A stretch of DNA of 64,000 nt from positions 1 to 64,000 of the forward strand of contig SVEZ01000001.1 in the NCBI GenBank assembly GCA_015057115.1. The letters run 5' to 3'. Positions 32,579-40,990 of the stretch are shown here, one piece after another; within the stretch, counting starts at the first letter, position 1, and each line of letters begins with the position of its first letter. The position numbers and the translations under genes were made by a program. The notes beneath the pieces were generated by a model. The model worked only from the letters and a program-made list of their open reading frames with translations. It was not told the origin of the DNA and did no database searches. This DNA comes from Lachnospiraceae bacterium (GTDB taxonomy: Bacteria > Bacillota > Clostridia > Lachnospirales > Lachnospiraceae).

Positions 32579-33148
32579 TCATACTTTCTCGGCACTTCCC
32601 CCGGCAATCACGCTGCAAAACTCCCGAATTTTCGCCTCCTGAAGAATCTCCTCCACATCTGCGCCTACCATATCCAATCCCGTAGCCTTAAAAAGCTTCA
32701 CCTCCGGGATGCCGTAGAAATTCTGCGCCAATGCTTTCACATAGCCAAAACCGAATTCTTCCGGGAAGAAATCTCCTCCGGCGGTTGTGACATAATAAAG
32801 CTTCTTCGCCTTGCACATGCCTTCCGGAATTCCCTGCTCGTTATAACGAAAGGTTACACCGACCACGTTAACTAACTCCAAATATTGTTTTAAAATTGCG
32901 GGAAAAGAAAGATCCCAGAACGGTGCCGCAATCACTATGGTATCTGCCTCTGCAAACTGTCTGGCATAGGCAACGGTTTCATCAGCCAGCCCGTCCCGTT
33001 TTGCCAAAAACGTTTCATCAACTGTAGGCAGATTTTCCTCCGGCAGCACCAGATGCGTAACCTCGCCCTCCAGCTTTGCCAAAAGATGTTCTGCCAGTTT
33101 CTTCGTCCGTGACTCCTTACGGACACATGCATCCACAAAAAGAATCAT
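32579..33148 (-). CDS. Flavodoxin-fold NAD(P)H oxidoreductase
   Basis: 189 residues from the ATG at 33148, which follows GGGAGGG and lies just after the upstream stop. FVDACVRKESRTKKLAEHLL at the start, DTIVIAAPFWDLSFPAILKQYLE and TTAGGDFF mark an FMN-binding NAD(P)H dehydrogenase of the AzoR/AcpD type. Probably reduces quinones or azo compounds. Confidence 0.85.
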   Translation of the reverse strand: MILFVDACVRKESRTKKLAEHLLAKLEGEVTHLVLPEENLPTVDETFLAKRDGLADETVAYARQFAEADTIVIAAPFWDLSFPAILKQYLELVNVVGVTFRYNEQGIPEGMCKAKKLYYVTTAGGDFFPEEFGFGYVKALAQNFYGIPEVKLFKATGLDMVGADVEEILQEAKIREFCSVIAGGSAEKV

Positions 33149-33149
33149 T

Positions 33150-33929
33150 TTAACACCCTCCCTCAATGATTTTCACTCCCAACTCAAATGCTAAAAACAT
33201 AATCTTGGTTTTCTCGTCCAGTTGCACTTCCCCCGCTAAGGATCTAGGCTGCCAGCTGGAATGATCCAAGTTGTCTGCCGCATAGAAAAACTGGAAAAAC
33301 TCCGTTCCCCGAAAATCGCAAACCGCCTGCATTCCGGCGCACTCCATCTCCACACAAATGGCTCCCATCTCTTTTCTCCGGTTCACCCGCTCTCTGGTTT
33401 CCCGGTAAATGGCATCCGTTGTCCACGTAGTTCCTTCCACGTAGGGGTAACCGCATTCCTTTAACACTTCCTTAAATTCCGGTATGTATTTTTTATTCAC
33501 CTCAATGGTATCCGACGGCGGTGCGTAATGGTAGCTCGTTCCTTCATCCCGAATCGCTTTTGTTGGAATAATGATACCGCAAGATTCAATGGACTTATCC
33601 AACACCCCGCAGGTTCCAAGAATAATGAGGCGCTTACTTCCCATTGCCATTAACTCTTCGTAGTTTCCCACACAAATGGGTTCCCCAACAAATGAATGAA
33701 ACAGTGCGAACCGCTTCCCCTTGTATACCACCTCGTAAACCGGAATAAGCCCGGTGGAAGAATGAAGTTCTCCAATTTGTTTTGCATCCGGAAACGTTGC
33801 AAGAACTGCATCGAATAATTTCCATGAAAAACAGGAAATCGTCACCTCCGGAAAATTCTCAATAGGCTCTACTACCCGCTCCGGATTAATGACTGCATTA
33901 CGTTCTGATTCAAATTCTTCTAAAAGCAT
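33150..33929 (-). CDS. Nucleoside phosphorylase (purine/uridine type)
   Basis: 259 residues. LIILGTCGVLD, IRDEGTSYHY, and CVEMECAGMQAVC (the ribose-binding Met-Glu) are signatures of the PNP/UDP family 1. Cleaves a nucleoside with phosphate to base plus ribose 1-phosphate. Directly precedes the oxidoreductase gene. Exact base specificity not readable. Confidence 0.87.
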   Translation of the reverse strand: MLLEEFESERNAVINPERVVEPIENFPEVTISCFSWKLFDAVLATFPDAKQIGELHSSTGLIPVYEVVYKGKRFALFHSFVGEPICVGNYEELMAMGSKRLIILGTCGVLDKSIESCGIIIPTKAIRDEGTSYHYAPPSDTIEVNKKYIPEFKEVLKECGYPYVEGTTWTTDAIYRETRERVNRRKEMGAICVEMECAGMQAVCDFRGTEFFQFFYAADNLDHSSWQPRSLAGEVQLDEKTKIMFLAFELGVKIIEGGC

Positions 33930-33996
33930 AATTTTCCCTCTTCCTTTGTTTTGTCCCTATAATATTTTGACATTTTAACAAAAGAAGAGGGAATTG

Positions 33997-34890
33997 TCAA
34001 CATTCCAAAAGGCACTTTTCAGCGACCCGATTTTCCACCACCACCCGGGAGTTTTCCGGCACGGGGGTGGTAAGAAAAGTGTTGCTTCCTATGATAGAAT
34101 GATTTCCTATTACTGTGTCCCCACCCAGGATGGAGGCACCGGCATAAACAGTTACATAGTCTCCGATAGTGGGGTGGCGCTTTCTTCCGTAAAGCTGCCG
34201 CCCTCCCCTGGTGGACAGGGCTCCGATTGTGACGCCCTGATAGATTTTTACATGCTGACCAATAACGGCAGTTTCTCCGATGACAACACCGGTTCCATGG
34301 TCGATGAAAAAGTAACTTCCTATGGTCGCTCCGGGGTGAATATCAATACCGGTCTGCGCATGGGCATATTCCGTCATAAGACGGGGAATAACCGGCACCC
34401 CCAAGCGGTACAACTGATGAGCCAGCCGGTAAGCAGTAATTGCCATTATTCCCGGATAGGCGAGAATCACTTCCTCTACACAGCCCGCTGCCGGATCCCC
34501 GTAAAAAATCGCCAACAAATCCGTCTCCACCATACTTCGGATTGTGGGAATGGCTTCCATAAATTCTTTACAGATTTCATAACCCTTTTCTTTTTTCTCT
34601 TCCTCCGAGCCCACACCCTCTCCAAAATCCAAAGTCAATGTCACCAGCTTATTCAGATGGTAAAATATGTCCTCTAATGTTACCGCCATGCTGTTCTGCG
34701 GATTGTAAATTTTTACCTTTCCGTCCCGGAAGTATCCCGGGAAAACAATCTGAAATAAATGTTGTAAAAGTCGGTGAACCTCAGCTTTATCCAAGCGATT
34801 GTATACATTCATCCTGTCAATATGCTTGTTCCCGTTCAAATCCGCTAAAATGTTCTGCACGATTTCATCAATCTGCCTTGCATCAATCAT
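33997..34890 (-). CDS. cysE: Serine O-acetyltransferase (EpsC-type, long form)
   Basis: 297 residues from the ATG at 34890, which follows AAGGGGAAAC 16 bases after cysK. An N-terminal helical part of ~150 residues is followed by the catalytic His region YAHAQTGIDIHPGATIGSYF and left-handed beta-helix hexapeptides (GVVIGETAVIGQ, VTIGALSTRGG, GASILGGDTVIGNHSIIG). This long SAT type occurs in Clostridia and Bacteroidetes. It makes O-acetylserine for CysK, its operon partner. Expression is probably under the leader-peptide attenuator at 35868-36043. Confidence 0.93.
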   Translation of the reverse strand: MIDARQIDEIVQNILADLNGNKHIDRMNVYNRLDKAEVHRLLQHLFQIVFPGYFRDGKVKIYNPQNSMAVTLEDIFYHLNKLVTLTLDFGEGVGSEEEKKEKGYEICKEFMEAIPTIRSMVETDLLAIFYGDPAAGCVEEVILAYPGIMAITAYRLAHQLYRLGVPVIPRLMTEYAHAQTGIDIHPGATIGSYFFIDHGTGVVIGETAVIGQHVKIYQGVTIGALSTRGGRQLYGRKRHPTIGDYVTVYAGASILGGDTVIGNHSIIGSNTFLTTPVPENSRVVVENRVAEKCLLEC

Positions 34891-34906
34891 CCGTTTCCCC
34901 TTTTCC

Positions 34907-35839
34907 TTACTCTGTAAAAAGCGCCGTCGAATAGTAACGGTCTCCACTGTCCGGCAATAGCGCCACAATTACCTTCCCCTCATTTTCCGGCCGTTTTGCA
35001 AGTTCTATCGCTCCATGAAGAGCGGCACCGGAAGAAATACCTACGGAGATTCCTTCTTTTTTTGCAAGCAATCTGGCTGCTTTCAGTGATTCCTCAAAGG
35101 GGGCCTTGAATATTTCATCGTAGATTCCGGTGTTTAAAATATCCGGCACAAAACCGGCTCCAATTCCCTGAATCTTGTGGGCTCCGGCCTTCCCTTCGGA
35201 AAGCACCGGTGAGTCCTCCGGCTCCAGTGCCACCACTTTCACATTCGAATTCTGCCCTTTTAAATATTCTCCGGTTCCCGTCACTGTTCCACCGGTGCCC
35301 ACACCTGCAATAAAGATATCCACTTTCCCATCTGTATCTCTCCAAATTTCCGGCCCTGTGGTTTCTCTGTGAATTGCAGGATTCGCCGGATTTACAAATT
35401 GTCCCGGTAAAAAAGCGCCGTCTATTTCTTTTGCCAATTCCTCCGCTTTTGCAATTGCTCCCTTCATGCCCTTTGCACCTTCTGTAAGCACCAGCTCTGC
35501 ACCATAAAACTTCAAAATTCTGCGTCGTTCTTCACTCATGGTTTCCGGCATGGTAAGGATGGTTCGATAGCCCTTTGCCGCCGCAATGGCCGCCAGACCA
35601 ATACCGGTATTGCCGGATGTGGGCTCGATAATCACAGAGCCTTCCTTCAACAGTCCCTTATCTTCCGCATCTTCAATCATGGCTTTTGCCACCCGATCCT
35701 TCACGCTTCCCGCGGGATTAAAATACTCCAGTTTCACCAGAACCTTTGCTTTCAACTCCAGTTCCTTCTCAATGTTTGTCACCTCTAAAAGTGGTGTGTT
35801 TCCAATTAACTCTACTGCTCCCTTGTAAATCTTGCTCAT
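34907..35839 (-). CDS. cysK: Cysteine synthase A (O-acetylserine sulfhydrylase)
   Basis: 310 residues. GNTPLLEV, PAGSVKDRVAKAMI with the PLP Lys, EPTSGNTGIGLA, GVGTGGTVTGTG and GISSGAALHG are the canonical blocks. Converts O-acetylserine and sulfide to cysteine. AAAGGAGG precedes ATG. First structural gene behind the Cys-rich leader peptide. Confidence 0.96.
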   Translation of the reverse strand: MSKIYKGAVELIGNTPLLEVTNIEKELELKAKVLVKLEYFNPAGSVKDRVAKAMIEDAEDKGLLKEGSVIIEPTSGNTGIGLAAIAAAKGYRTILTMPETMSEERRRILKFYGAELVLTEGAKGMKGAIAKAEELAKEIDGAFLPGQFVNPANPAIHRETTGPEIWRDTDGKVDIFIAGVGTGGTVTGTGEYLKGQNSNVKVVALEPEDSPVLSEGKAGAHKIQGIGAGFVPDILNTGIYDEIFKAPFEESLKAARLLAKKEGISVGISSGAALHGAIELAKRPENEGKVIVALLPDSGDRYYSTALFTE

Positions 35840-35867
35840 TTCTTTTTCCTCCTTTAAACATAAAAAA

Positions 35868-35891
35868 GCCCGGGGCTATTCGCTCCCGGGC
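35868..35891 (-). terminator. Leader terminator upstream of cysK
   Basis: On the minus strand GCCCGGG pairs with CCCGGGC (35868-35874 and 35885-35891, plus a G-U pair) and is followed by six T. It sits ~50 bases after the leader peptide stop and ~30 before cysK, so it can abort transcription into the operon. Confidence 0.82.
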
Positions 35892-35941
35892 CGGTTACCT
35901 GATATGACTGGAAAATGCTTGTTTATCTGTTGTACATTTTC

Positions 35942-36043
35942 TTATGAGACGTAAAGCTTAGCACGCAAACGCCCCAGCCATATAGTATGCCCGGGAATAG
36001 TACAACAACAACAAATTGCGTAGTTCTGTTTACGTGTAGACAT
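35942..36043 (-). CDS. Cys-rich leader peptide (candidate cysteine attenuator)
   Basis: A 33-codon ORF starting ATG at 36043 after AAAGGAGACG, ending TAA at 35942-35944. Residues 11-14 are four consecutive TGT Cys codons (NYAICCCCTIPG). Downstream are a terminator (35868-35891) and cysK-cysE. Right after the Cys run, Pro-Gly is encoded by CCCGGGC, which is complementary to the GCCCGGG arm of the terminator. Ribosome stalling for lack of charged Cys-tRNA could therefore free an antiterminator. The gene arrangement is directly visible; the switching is inference. Confidence 0.82.
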   Translation of the reverse strand: MSTRKQNYAICCCCTIPGHTIWLGRLRAKLYVS

Positions 36044-36072
36044 TGTTTCGTCTCCTTTCAATCATTGGAAAC

Positions 36073-36101
36073 ACTATAACGCAAGTTTTATTCTCTGTCA
36101 A
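36073..36101 (-). promoter_or_regulatory. Promoter of the cys leader-cysK-cysE unit
   Basis: TTGACA (complement of 36096-36101), 17 bases, TATAGT (36073-36078). Initiation near 36066 gives about 23 bases before the leader peptide start. Confidence 0.85.
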
Positions 36102-36112
36102 GAATTTTTTAG

Positions 36113-36144
36113 GAAAAGGCAGCCTGCTAATGGGCTGCCTTTTC
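36113..36144 (-). terminator. Terminator of the MerR-flavoprotein unit
   Basis: GAAAAGGCAGCC (36113-36124) and GGCTGCCTTTTC (36133-36144) form a perfect 12-bp stem directly after the stop at 36148, on the minus strand. Confidence 0.85.
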
Positions 36145-36147
36145 TTT

Positions 36148-36675
36148 TTAACCATTTATAAAATTCTTAATTCTTTCCCGCACCGCCTCGGAACTCATCA
36201 AGTCCCCATCGATGCTTTTCTTTCCAAACTCCTTTGCTGCCAAAAACAAAAACTTCGGTTCCTCTTCCGCCTGGTATTCCATGGCTTTCCGAAAGTTTTC
36301 TTCGCCAGTGTTGCTGATAACCACTACTTTCTTGGACACCTTTAAGTATTTTTCCAATATCTCCGGTCGACCTTGAAAATAGCACTGGCTCCGCTCATTG
36401 AAAATAAAAAAGTTCGCATTGGGATAATCGCAATAATTCGGTATTATGAAATATGCCGCATCACTTCTGGTAATGGCTTCCAACAGTTTCACTTCCATGT
36501 CCTCAATATGAGGGCAACGTTCCCGGTCTTTGAAGCATTCATATTCACATTTCCCACAGGGTTCTATGGAAAAATCCGCAAAACTGAAAATTTCTCCACC
36601 GACTTGCTCTGCAATATATCGGGAAATTTGCTCGCAATTTCCGTTTTTCCGACTGCTGAATGAAACAATCACCAT
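36148..36675 (-). CDS. Flavodoxin-like NAD(P)H-dependent reductase
   Basis: 175 residues from ATG 36675 (AGAGGAATAACGGGA upstream), preferred to far upstream Met codons that overlap the MerR gene. FSSRKNGNCEQISRYI is a flavin phosphate loop; CGKCEYECFKDRERCPHIED is a Cys cluster seen in the iron-sulfur flavoprotein-like reductases. It overlaps no other gene and follows the MerR stop by 13 bases, so the pair is probably co-regulated. Confidence 0.8.
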   Translation of the reverse strand: MVIVSFSSRKNGNCEQISRYIAEQVGGEIFSFADFSIEPCGKCEYECFKDRERCPHIEDMEVKLLEAITRSDAAYFIIPNYCDYPNANFFIFNERSQCYFQGRPEILEKYLKVSKKVVVISNTGEENFRKAMEYQAEEEPKFLFLAAKEFGKKSIDGDLMSSEAVRERIKNFING

Positions 36676-36688
36676 TCCCGTTATTCCT

Positions 36689-37417
36689 CTACTTTCTAAA
36701 ATATTCCTCGATTGCCCGGCAGGTAAACGCTCCTGTTCCCTCGCCACCGGCCTTATCAATGTTCTCGGTAAATTCGCCGCCTGCGGCATACATTTTACCC
36801 AGTCCCAAAAGAATTTCGTCCGTACAATTATAAAAATGTTTTGTAATGTAGGCCTGCAAATCCTTTACCAATGCCTGCACTTCCGGTGCAGAAGCTTCTT
36901 CCTCTTTCAGATTCCCAAACTCCCGGAAAATCTTCATGAAATCACTCATTACGTTCTTTTCATCGGTTTTGGACCAGCTCTTACTCTTCTCGGAAAACTC
37001 CTGATATGCCTCTGTCGTTCCCCACTCTTCCTTTGCCCGTTTTGCGTAGTCCTCTAATTTCTTTGAATCAAATGCTGAAAAATCCATCCGAATCTCTCCT
37101 CTCTTGCTTATAGTTTTTGCAAAGCGAATGAGATTTTCAATATGTTCTTTTTTTAATTCCAAAAGCGTAATCTGTTGCTTTACCGCTTTTTCCTTATCAA
37201 AGTCCGGCCGATTTATGATTTCTTTGATGTCCTTTAGCGGAAACTCCAACTCTCGAAACAGAAGGATTTGCTGTAGTTTCTCCAGCTCTGCATCCCCATA
37301 CAATCGATAGCCCGCTTCCGTGTAATTCATTGGCTTAAGCAACTCTATTTTGTCATAATATTGCAGGGTTCGCACGCTCACCCCCGTCAGTTTACTGACT
37401 TCATTGACTGTCATCAT
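36689..37417 (-). CDS. MerR-family regulator with TipA-like C-terminal domain
   Basis: 242 residues. The N-terminal DNA-binding domain TVNEVSKLTGVSVRTLQYYD and YRLYGDAELEKLQQIL is typical MerR. The coiled linker (EKAVKQQITLLELKKEHIENL) is followed by a ~110-residue helical domain of the TipAS type, which binds thiopeptide or other multidrug ligands in relatives. Start at ATG 37417 or the next codon. It probably autoregulates from the 19-bp-spacer promoter just upstream and co-regulates the flavoprotein gene. Confidence 0.88.
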   Translation of the reverse strand: MMTVNEVSKLTGVSVRTLQYYDKIELLKPMNYTEAGYRLYGDAELEKLQQILLFRELEFPLKDIKEIINRPDFDKEKAVKQQITLLELKKEHIENLIRFAKTISKRGEIRMDFSAFDSKKLEDYAKRAKEEWGTTEAYQEFSEKSKSWSKTDEKNVMSDFMKIFREFGNLKEEEASAPEVQALVKDLQAYITKHFYNCTDEILLGLGKMYAAGGEFTENIDKAGGEGTGAFTCRAIEEYFRK

Positions 37418-37445
37418 ACGCCTCTCTCCATTCGCTTATGTGATA

Positions 37446-37476
37446 ACTATAAACTATGACGTAACGTCAGAGTCAA
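37446..37476 (-). promoter_or_regulatory. MerR-type promoter/operator, 19-bp spacer
   Basis: TTGACT (complement of 37471-37476) and TATAGT (37446-37451) are separated by 19 bases. A perfect 13-base palindrome, TGACGTAACGTCA (37457-37469), lies within the spacer. An overlong spacer with a central palindrome is the hallmark of MerR-activated promoters. Confidence 0.85.
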
Positions 37477-37486
37477 GGGATAATTT

Positions 37487-38239
37487 TTACTTTTTTGCAC
37501 AGGTTGCCCAAAAGCTTGGAATGCCCAGTTCGTGCAGCCTTCCTTCCCCGTTGGTATCTTCATATACGCTCGACAGCTGAAAACCCGCTTCCAGCTGGCC
37601 GCCAATCTGTTCTTCCAGCGTATGGGAAAACTGTATACCGCAGTCCTCATCCTCTAACTGCTTCCTCTGCTCCGGATTCTTCAGCGGATTAAAAGGCAGA
37701 CTGTTTACAATTTCTTTTTCCGCCTCATCTACCAGATAATTTACGCCATTATCCAAGCCTGCAAGCAAACGCCCTCCCTTTTTCAAAATGCGATAGCATT
37801 CCTTCCAGATTGGTTTTACTTCCTCCACATAGCAGTTGGAAACCGGATGAAATATCAAATCGAATTCTTCATTATCGAAAGGCAGCGGCTTTGTCATATC
37901 TCCTTGGATAATGCGGATTTCATAACCTTCCCGCTGTGCAACCATTTTCTCGCTTTCAATCTGCCTACCGGAATAATCCAGCACCGTGCACTCTGCTCCC
38001 AATGCTGCAAAAATCGGCATCTGCTGCCCGCCGCCACTGGCAAGCCCCAGCACCTTTTTGCCTTTCAGCTCCCCAAACCATTCCTTTGGCACCGGCTTCG
38101 TAGGTGTCAAAAGCATTTCCCACTCGCCGCATTTCGCTTTTTCATATATCTCATGGGAGACAGGAATTCCCCACTCCCAACCTTCTTCAATCCACCGGTC
38201 AATGGTGGATGCGTTAATGTCCTGATAATTCTGAGTCAT
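37487..38239 (-). CDS. Class I SAM-dependent methyltransferase
   Basis: 250 residues. VLGLASGGGQQMPIFAALGA is motif I with an unusual SGGG loop, then VLDYSGRQIE, FDLIFHPVSNCYVE and CYRILKKGGRLLAG. A small-molecule methyltransferase of unknown substrate. Stands between the GNAT gene at 38259 and the MerR promoter. Confidence 0.87.
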   Translation of the reverse strand: MTQNYQDINASTIDRWIEEGWEWGIPVSHEIYEKAKCGEWEMLLTPTKPVPKEWFGELKGKKVLGLASGGGQQMPIFAALGAECTVLDYSGRQIESEKMVAQREGYEIRIIQGDMTKPLPFDNEEFDLIFHPVSNCYVEEVKPIWKECYRILKKGGRLLAGLDNGVNYLVDEAEKEIVNSLPFNPLKNPEQRKQLEDEDCGIQFSHTLEEQIGGQLEAGFQLSSVYEDTNGEGRLHELGIPSFWATCAKK

Positions 38240-38258
38240 GTTTTGTGCCTCCTAATCT

Positions 38259-38744
38259 CTATTCTAGCCGCAAAACCGCAATCACTTCCTCGCCATCCAT
38301 ATCCCCTGTCTCCTTAAATCCAAAGGATTCATATAGCTTCTTTGCCACAACATTTTCCGGTTCATAGGATAACCAGCAATACTCTGCCTTTCCGCAGGGA
38401 CAGGTCTTGATAAAATCAAGTGCCAGTTCCAAAGCTTTTCGCCCATATCCTTTCCCCTGATACTTTTTGTCAATCATAAGCCGCCAGAAGTTGTAGTTAT
38501 TCTCTGCAATCTTTGGCGCATCCTCCCAATAATCATCAGAATCGTAGCCAATCATCAAAAATCCCACCAGCTGCTCATCCTCATATATTCCAAACGGAAA
38601 GGCATATCCATTTGCAGTAATCGCCGTATATGCCTCAATAATACTTATCTCATTACTGGCAACAAACTCTTTCTGGGATTCGTGTACTTCTAATTCCAGA
38701 ATATCCCATACGTTTTTACCATTCACTTTTTCCAGATGTAACAT
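38259..38744 (-). CDS. GNAT N-acetyltransferase (spermidine-acetyltransferase-like)
   Basis: 161 residues. VAFSN-like start (EFVASNEISIIEAYTA), LMIDKKYQGKGYGRKALELAL and NVVAKKLYESFGFKETG are characteristic of BltD/PaiA-like GNATs. The EVIAVLRL end is complete. Polyamine acetylation is possible, unproven. Confidence 0.85.
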   Translation of the reverse strand: MLHLEKVNGKNVWDILELEVHESQKEFVASNEISIIEAYTAITANGYAFPFGIYEDEQLVGFLMIGYDSDDYWEDAPKIAENNYNFWRLMIDKKYQGKGYGRKALELALDFIKTCPCGKAEYCWLSYEPENVVAKKLYESFGFKETGDMDGEEVIAVLRLE

Positions 38745-38761
38745 CTTTTCCCCTCCCTCTC

Positions 38762-39211
38762 CTACTTCAACACTACCTTCCAGTCCTCACCGTTTACAAG
38801 ATATTGGAACTCGGTAAGCTCCGGTGAATTCATAACCGTTAGCAGTTCATCAAAATCATCCACTGTCCCAAACTCCGACAACTTTTCATAAGGTATCCAT
38901 TCCATTTTTCCTTCCTCGGAAGATTGTAATGACCCTTCATACTCTGTAGACTTAAATAAGAAAACCACATATCTACCGTTTTCAATAGGGAACTGCTTTA
39001 CTCCTACCAACTGCGGCTGCAGAATGGTTAGTCCGGTTTCTTCCTGCATTTCCCGAACAACCGCATCCACAAAAGATTCTCCCGGCTCTACGTGACCACC
39101 CGGCAAAGTAACTCCATGCCAGTCTTTTTTTATTCTATGCTGTAATAAGATTTTGCCGTCCTCTTCTAACAGGCATAATACTCCCAACTCTACATTTTCC
39201 GTTCTGCTCAT
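38762..39211 (-). CDS. NUDIX hydrolase (MutT/8-oxo-dGTPase-like)
   Basis: 149 residues. The Nudix box is GGHVEPGESFVDAVVREMQE with ETGL following, complete and in the usual place. Likely hydrolyses a nucleoside diphosphate derivative. Overlaps the VOC gene upstream by four bases. Confidence 0.9.
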   Translation of the reverse strand: MSRTENVELGVLCLLEEDGKILLQHRIKKDWHGVTLPGGHVEPGESFVDAVVREMQEETGLTILQPQLVGVKQFPIENGRYVVFLFKSTEYEGSLQSSEEGKMEWIPYEKLSEFGTVDDFDELLTVMNSPELTEFQYLVNGEDWKVVLK

Positions 39212-39585
39212 TCTTCCTTCTCTCCCATAGGTGTTCCTACTTCAATCAAATTTCCATCCAAATCATAGAAGCGGACTACCTTCTGTCCCCAGCTATGGGT
39301 CATCAGTCGGTTCACGTACTGAATATCAGGATACAGTTCTTCCAGCTTCTTAACAAAGCCCTCAATATCCTTTTCTTCAAAATACAATTCGCAGGCATTA
39401 CTTTCCGGCAGAATTTCCCGTCCCAGAAATTGTTTCCAGATTTTTTCATCCTGCAATACCAATCCTTCCGTCAAAATCATATTGCCATCGTTATCAAGAA
39501 TCATGTCCAAACCAAACAGGTCATGATAAAATTTCCGGGATTTCTCAATGTCCTTTACAACGATTAAAACATTTCGTAACCGCAT
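39208..39585 (-). CDS. VOC-family (glyoxalase-like) protein
   Basis: 125 residues. LRNVLIVVKDIEKSRKFYHDL at the start and VVRFYDLDGNLIEVGTPMG at the end match the paired beta-alpha-beta-beta-beta VOC fold. Metal ligands cannot be fixed with certainty. Could be a lyase, dioxygenase or resistance protein. Confidence 0.88.
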   Translation of the reverse strand: MRLRNVLIVVKDIEKSRKFYHDLFGLDMILDNDGNMILTEGLVLQDEKIWKQFLGREILPESNACELYFEEKDIEGFVKKLEELYPDIQYVNRLMTHSWGQKVVRFYDLDGNLIEVGTPMGEKEE

Positions 39586-39621
39586 ACGCTCCTCCTTTTC
39601 ACACCTCGCATCATGTAATTG

Positions 39622-40056
39622 CTACGCTTCCCAGTGCTCCAGTTCCTCAGCTGGATATGCATTCGTCCAATGGTAGGGTTGCAGTTTCTCCAATTCCACA
39701 AATAACAGTTCATTTGATTTTGTTGTAACCGCAACCTGCACATCCGTGCCCCAATACCGCAGCCTTTCCTGACAGATACCGCAAGGGGATAACACTCGGT
39801 AATCCGAGTTTTCATCATCCCTTACCAGACACATACAATGAGTCACTTTTTCATTGTACTTATGTGCTTCCAGCATGGCTCCGGTCTCAATGCACAAACA
39901 CGCAGACTCGTTTGCTGTCTCAATGGATACGCTGGTATAATAGTGTCCCGCAGAAGTATGCACAACACCTGCTCCGCCCCATCCTTCGGGATATCGTTTC
40001 TCTATCAATTCCACAGCCAAGCGGTACATTTCCTGTTCTACTTTTAAGTCTCTCAT
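39622..40056 (-). CDS. Cytidine deaminase-like protein
   Basis: 144 residues. CLCIETGAMLEAHKYN and SPCGICQERLRYWG give C-I-E and P-C-x-x-C zinc motifs. Replacement of the usual C-A-E by C-I-E and the insertion pattern suggest a diverged deaminase. Distinct from the deaminase at 31554. Confidence 0.85.
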   Translation of the reverse strand: MRDLKVEQEMYRLAVELIEKRYPEGWGGAGVVHTSAGHYYTSVSIETANESACLCIETGAMLEAHKYNEKVTHCMCLVRDDENSDYRVLSPCGICQERLRYWGTDVQVAVTTKSNELLFVELEKLQPYHWTNAYPAEELEHWEA

Positions 40057-40069
40057 TTTATCCTCCTTA

Positions 40070-40990
40070 TCATCTCTGCCCGCTCCATTCCTTCAACCAG
40101 CTTCGTATGTATTCCTTATATTCTTCTTCATTTGACTGAAACTGCAAAAAATACACATAACACTGTGCCATATAATAAAAAACCGCTTCCCGGTTACACT
40201 CCCCGGCTATTGCGTATCCTGTCAGAAATGCTTCTACCTCTTTCCGGCTTTTTAAAAACTTCTGTCCGGGGCGACGAAAAATCGCCCAGGCAATGTCAAA
40301 GTCCCGGTTTCCATATCCCGCCAGTTCAAAATCCAGAATGGCACTGATATGTCCATTCTCCCACAGTACGTTGGCATAGTGGAAGTCTCCGTGGCAAAAG
40401 CATGTCACCGGATTTTCCGGTGCTTTTGCAAACATGGGCTTCAAATATTCCAACCCGGATTTTTCCAGCATTTCAGTTGGCGGTGCATGGAAAAATTTGC
40501 GGTCTTTTACCGGCTCTGCACTTGGTCTCAGCCTGTGGATTTTCGCAAGTGCTTCCCCATATTCTTCCATATAAGAAAGAGACTCCAGCTTCTTATTTTC
40601 ACCAAGAATTACAGAAAGCCGCTCTCCCGGTAGCTCTTGCGTCACAGAAAATGCCCGGCATCCCGGCTGTCCTTCCGCTGCTGAAAATGCCCGGCTATCC
40701 GAATCCTTTGAGTCCGCCGGGCAAAAATCTTCACAAACACCACAATCCAGCACCTTTGGCACTACCGAAGTTCCAATCTGCCGTAAAATCGCAACTTCAT
40801 TTCCAATGGCTGCCCCATTCTGCCGTTCCACCTTGATATAGGCTAACGTTTCTTTTCCTTCGTATAATCCTTTTACATGAAATACATCATTTCCCGCATG
40901 GGGATACCCCAATACTTCCGTCAGCGTAAACCTCGCCATTGGAAGCAAAAACGGATCAACGGTTTCCCTCCATTTATCCGGATGCTTCAT
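40070..40990 (-). CDS. Aminoglycoside phosphotransferase/choline kinase-like protein
   Basis: 306 residues from ATG 40990, chosen for AGGAGGTAGCA upstream. The catalytic HGDFHYANVLW and the Mg motif ILDFELAGYGNRDFDIAW are intact. The N-lobe has an insertion with an imperfect internal duplication, RAFSAAEGQPGC then RAFSVTQ, mirrored in the DNA. Could phosphorylate an aminoglycoside, choline or homoserine; resistance function cannot be claimed. Confidence 0.82.
   Translation of the reverse strand: MKHPDKWRETVDPFLLPMARFTLTEVLGYPHAGNDVFHVKGLYEGKETLAYIKVERQNGAAIGNEVAILRQIGTSVVPKVLDCGVCEDFCPADSKDSDSRAFSAAEGQPGCRAFSVTQELPGERLSVILGENKKLESLSYMEEYGEALAKIHRLRPSAEPVKDRKFFHAPPTEMLEKSGLEYLKPMFAKAPENPVTCFCHGDFHYANVLWENGHISAILDFELAGYGNRDFDIAWAIFRRPGQKFLKSRKEVEAFLTGYAIAGECNREAVFYYMAQCYVYFLQFQSNEEEYKEYIRSWLKEWSGQR

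Noticed and set aside
35868..36043. T-box leader for cysK
   Set aside because: No T-box bulge or specifier-loop sequence was found; the leader is explained by the Cys-rich ORF and terminator.
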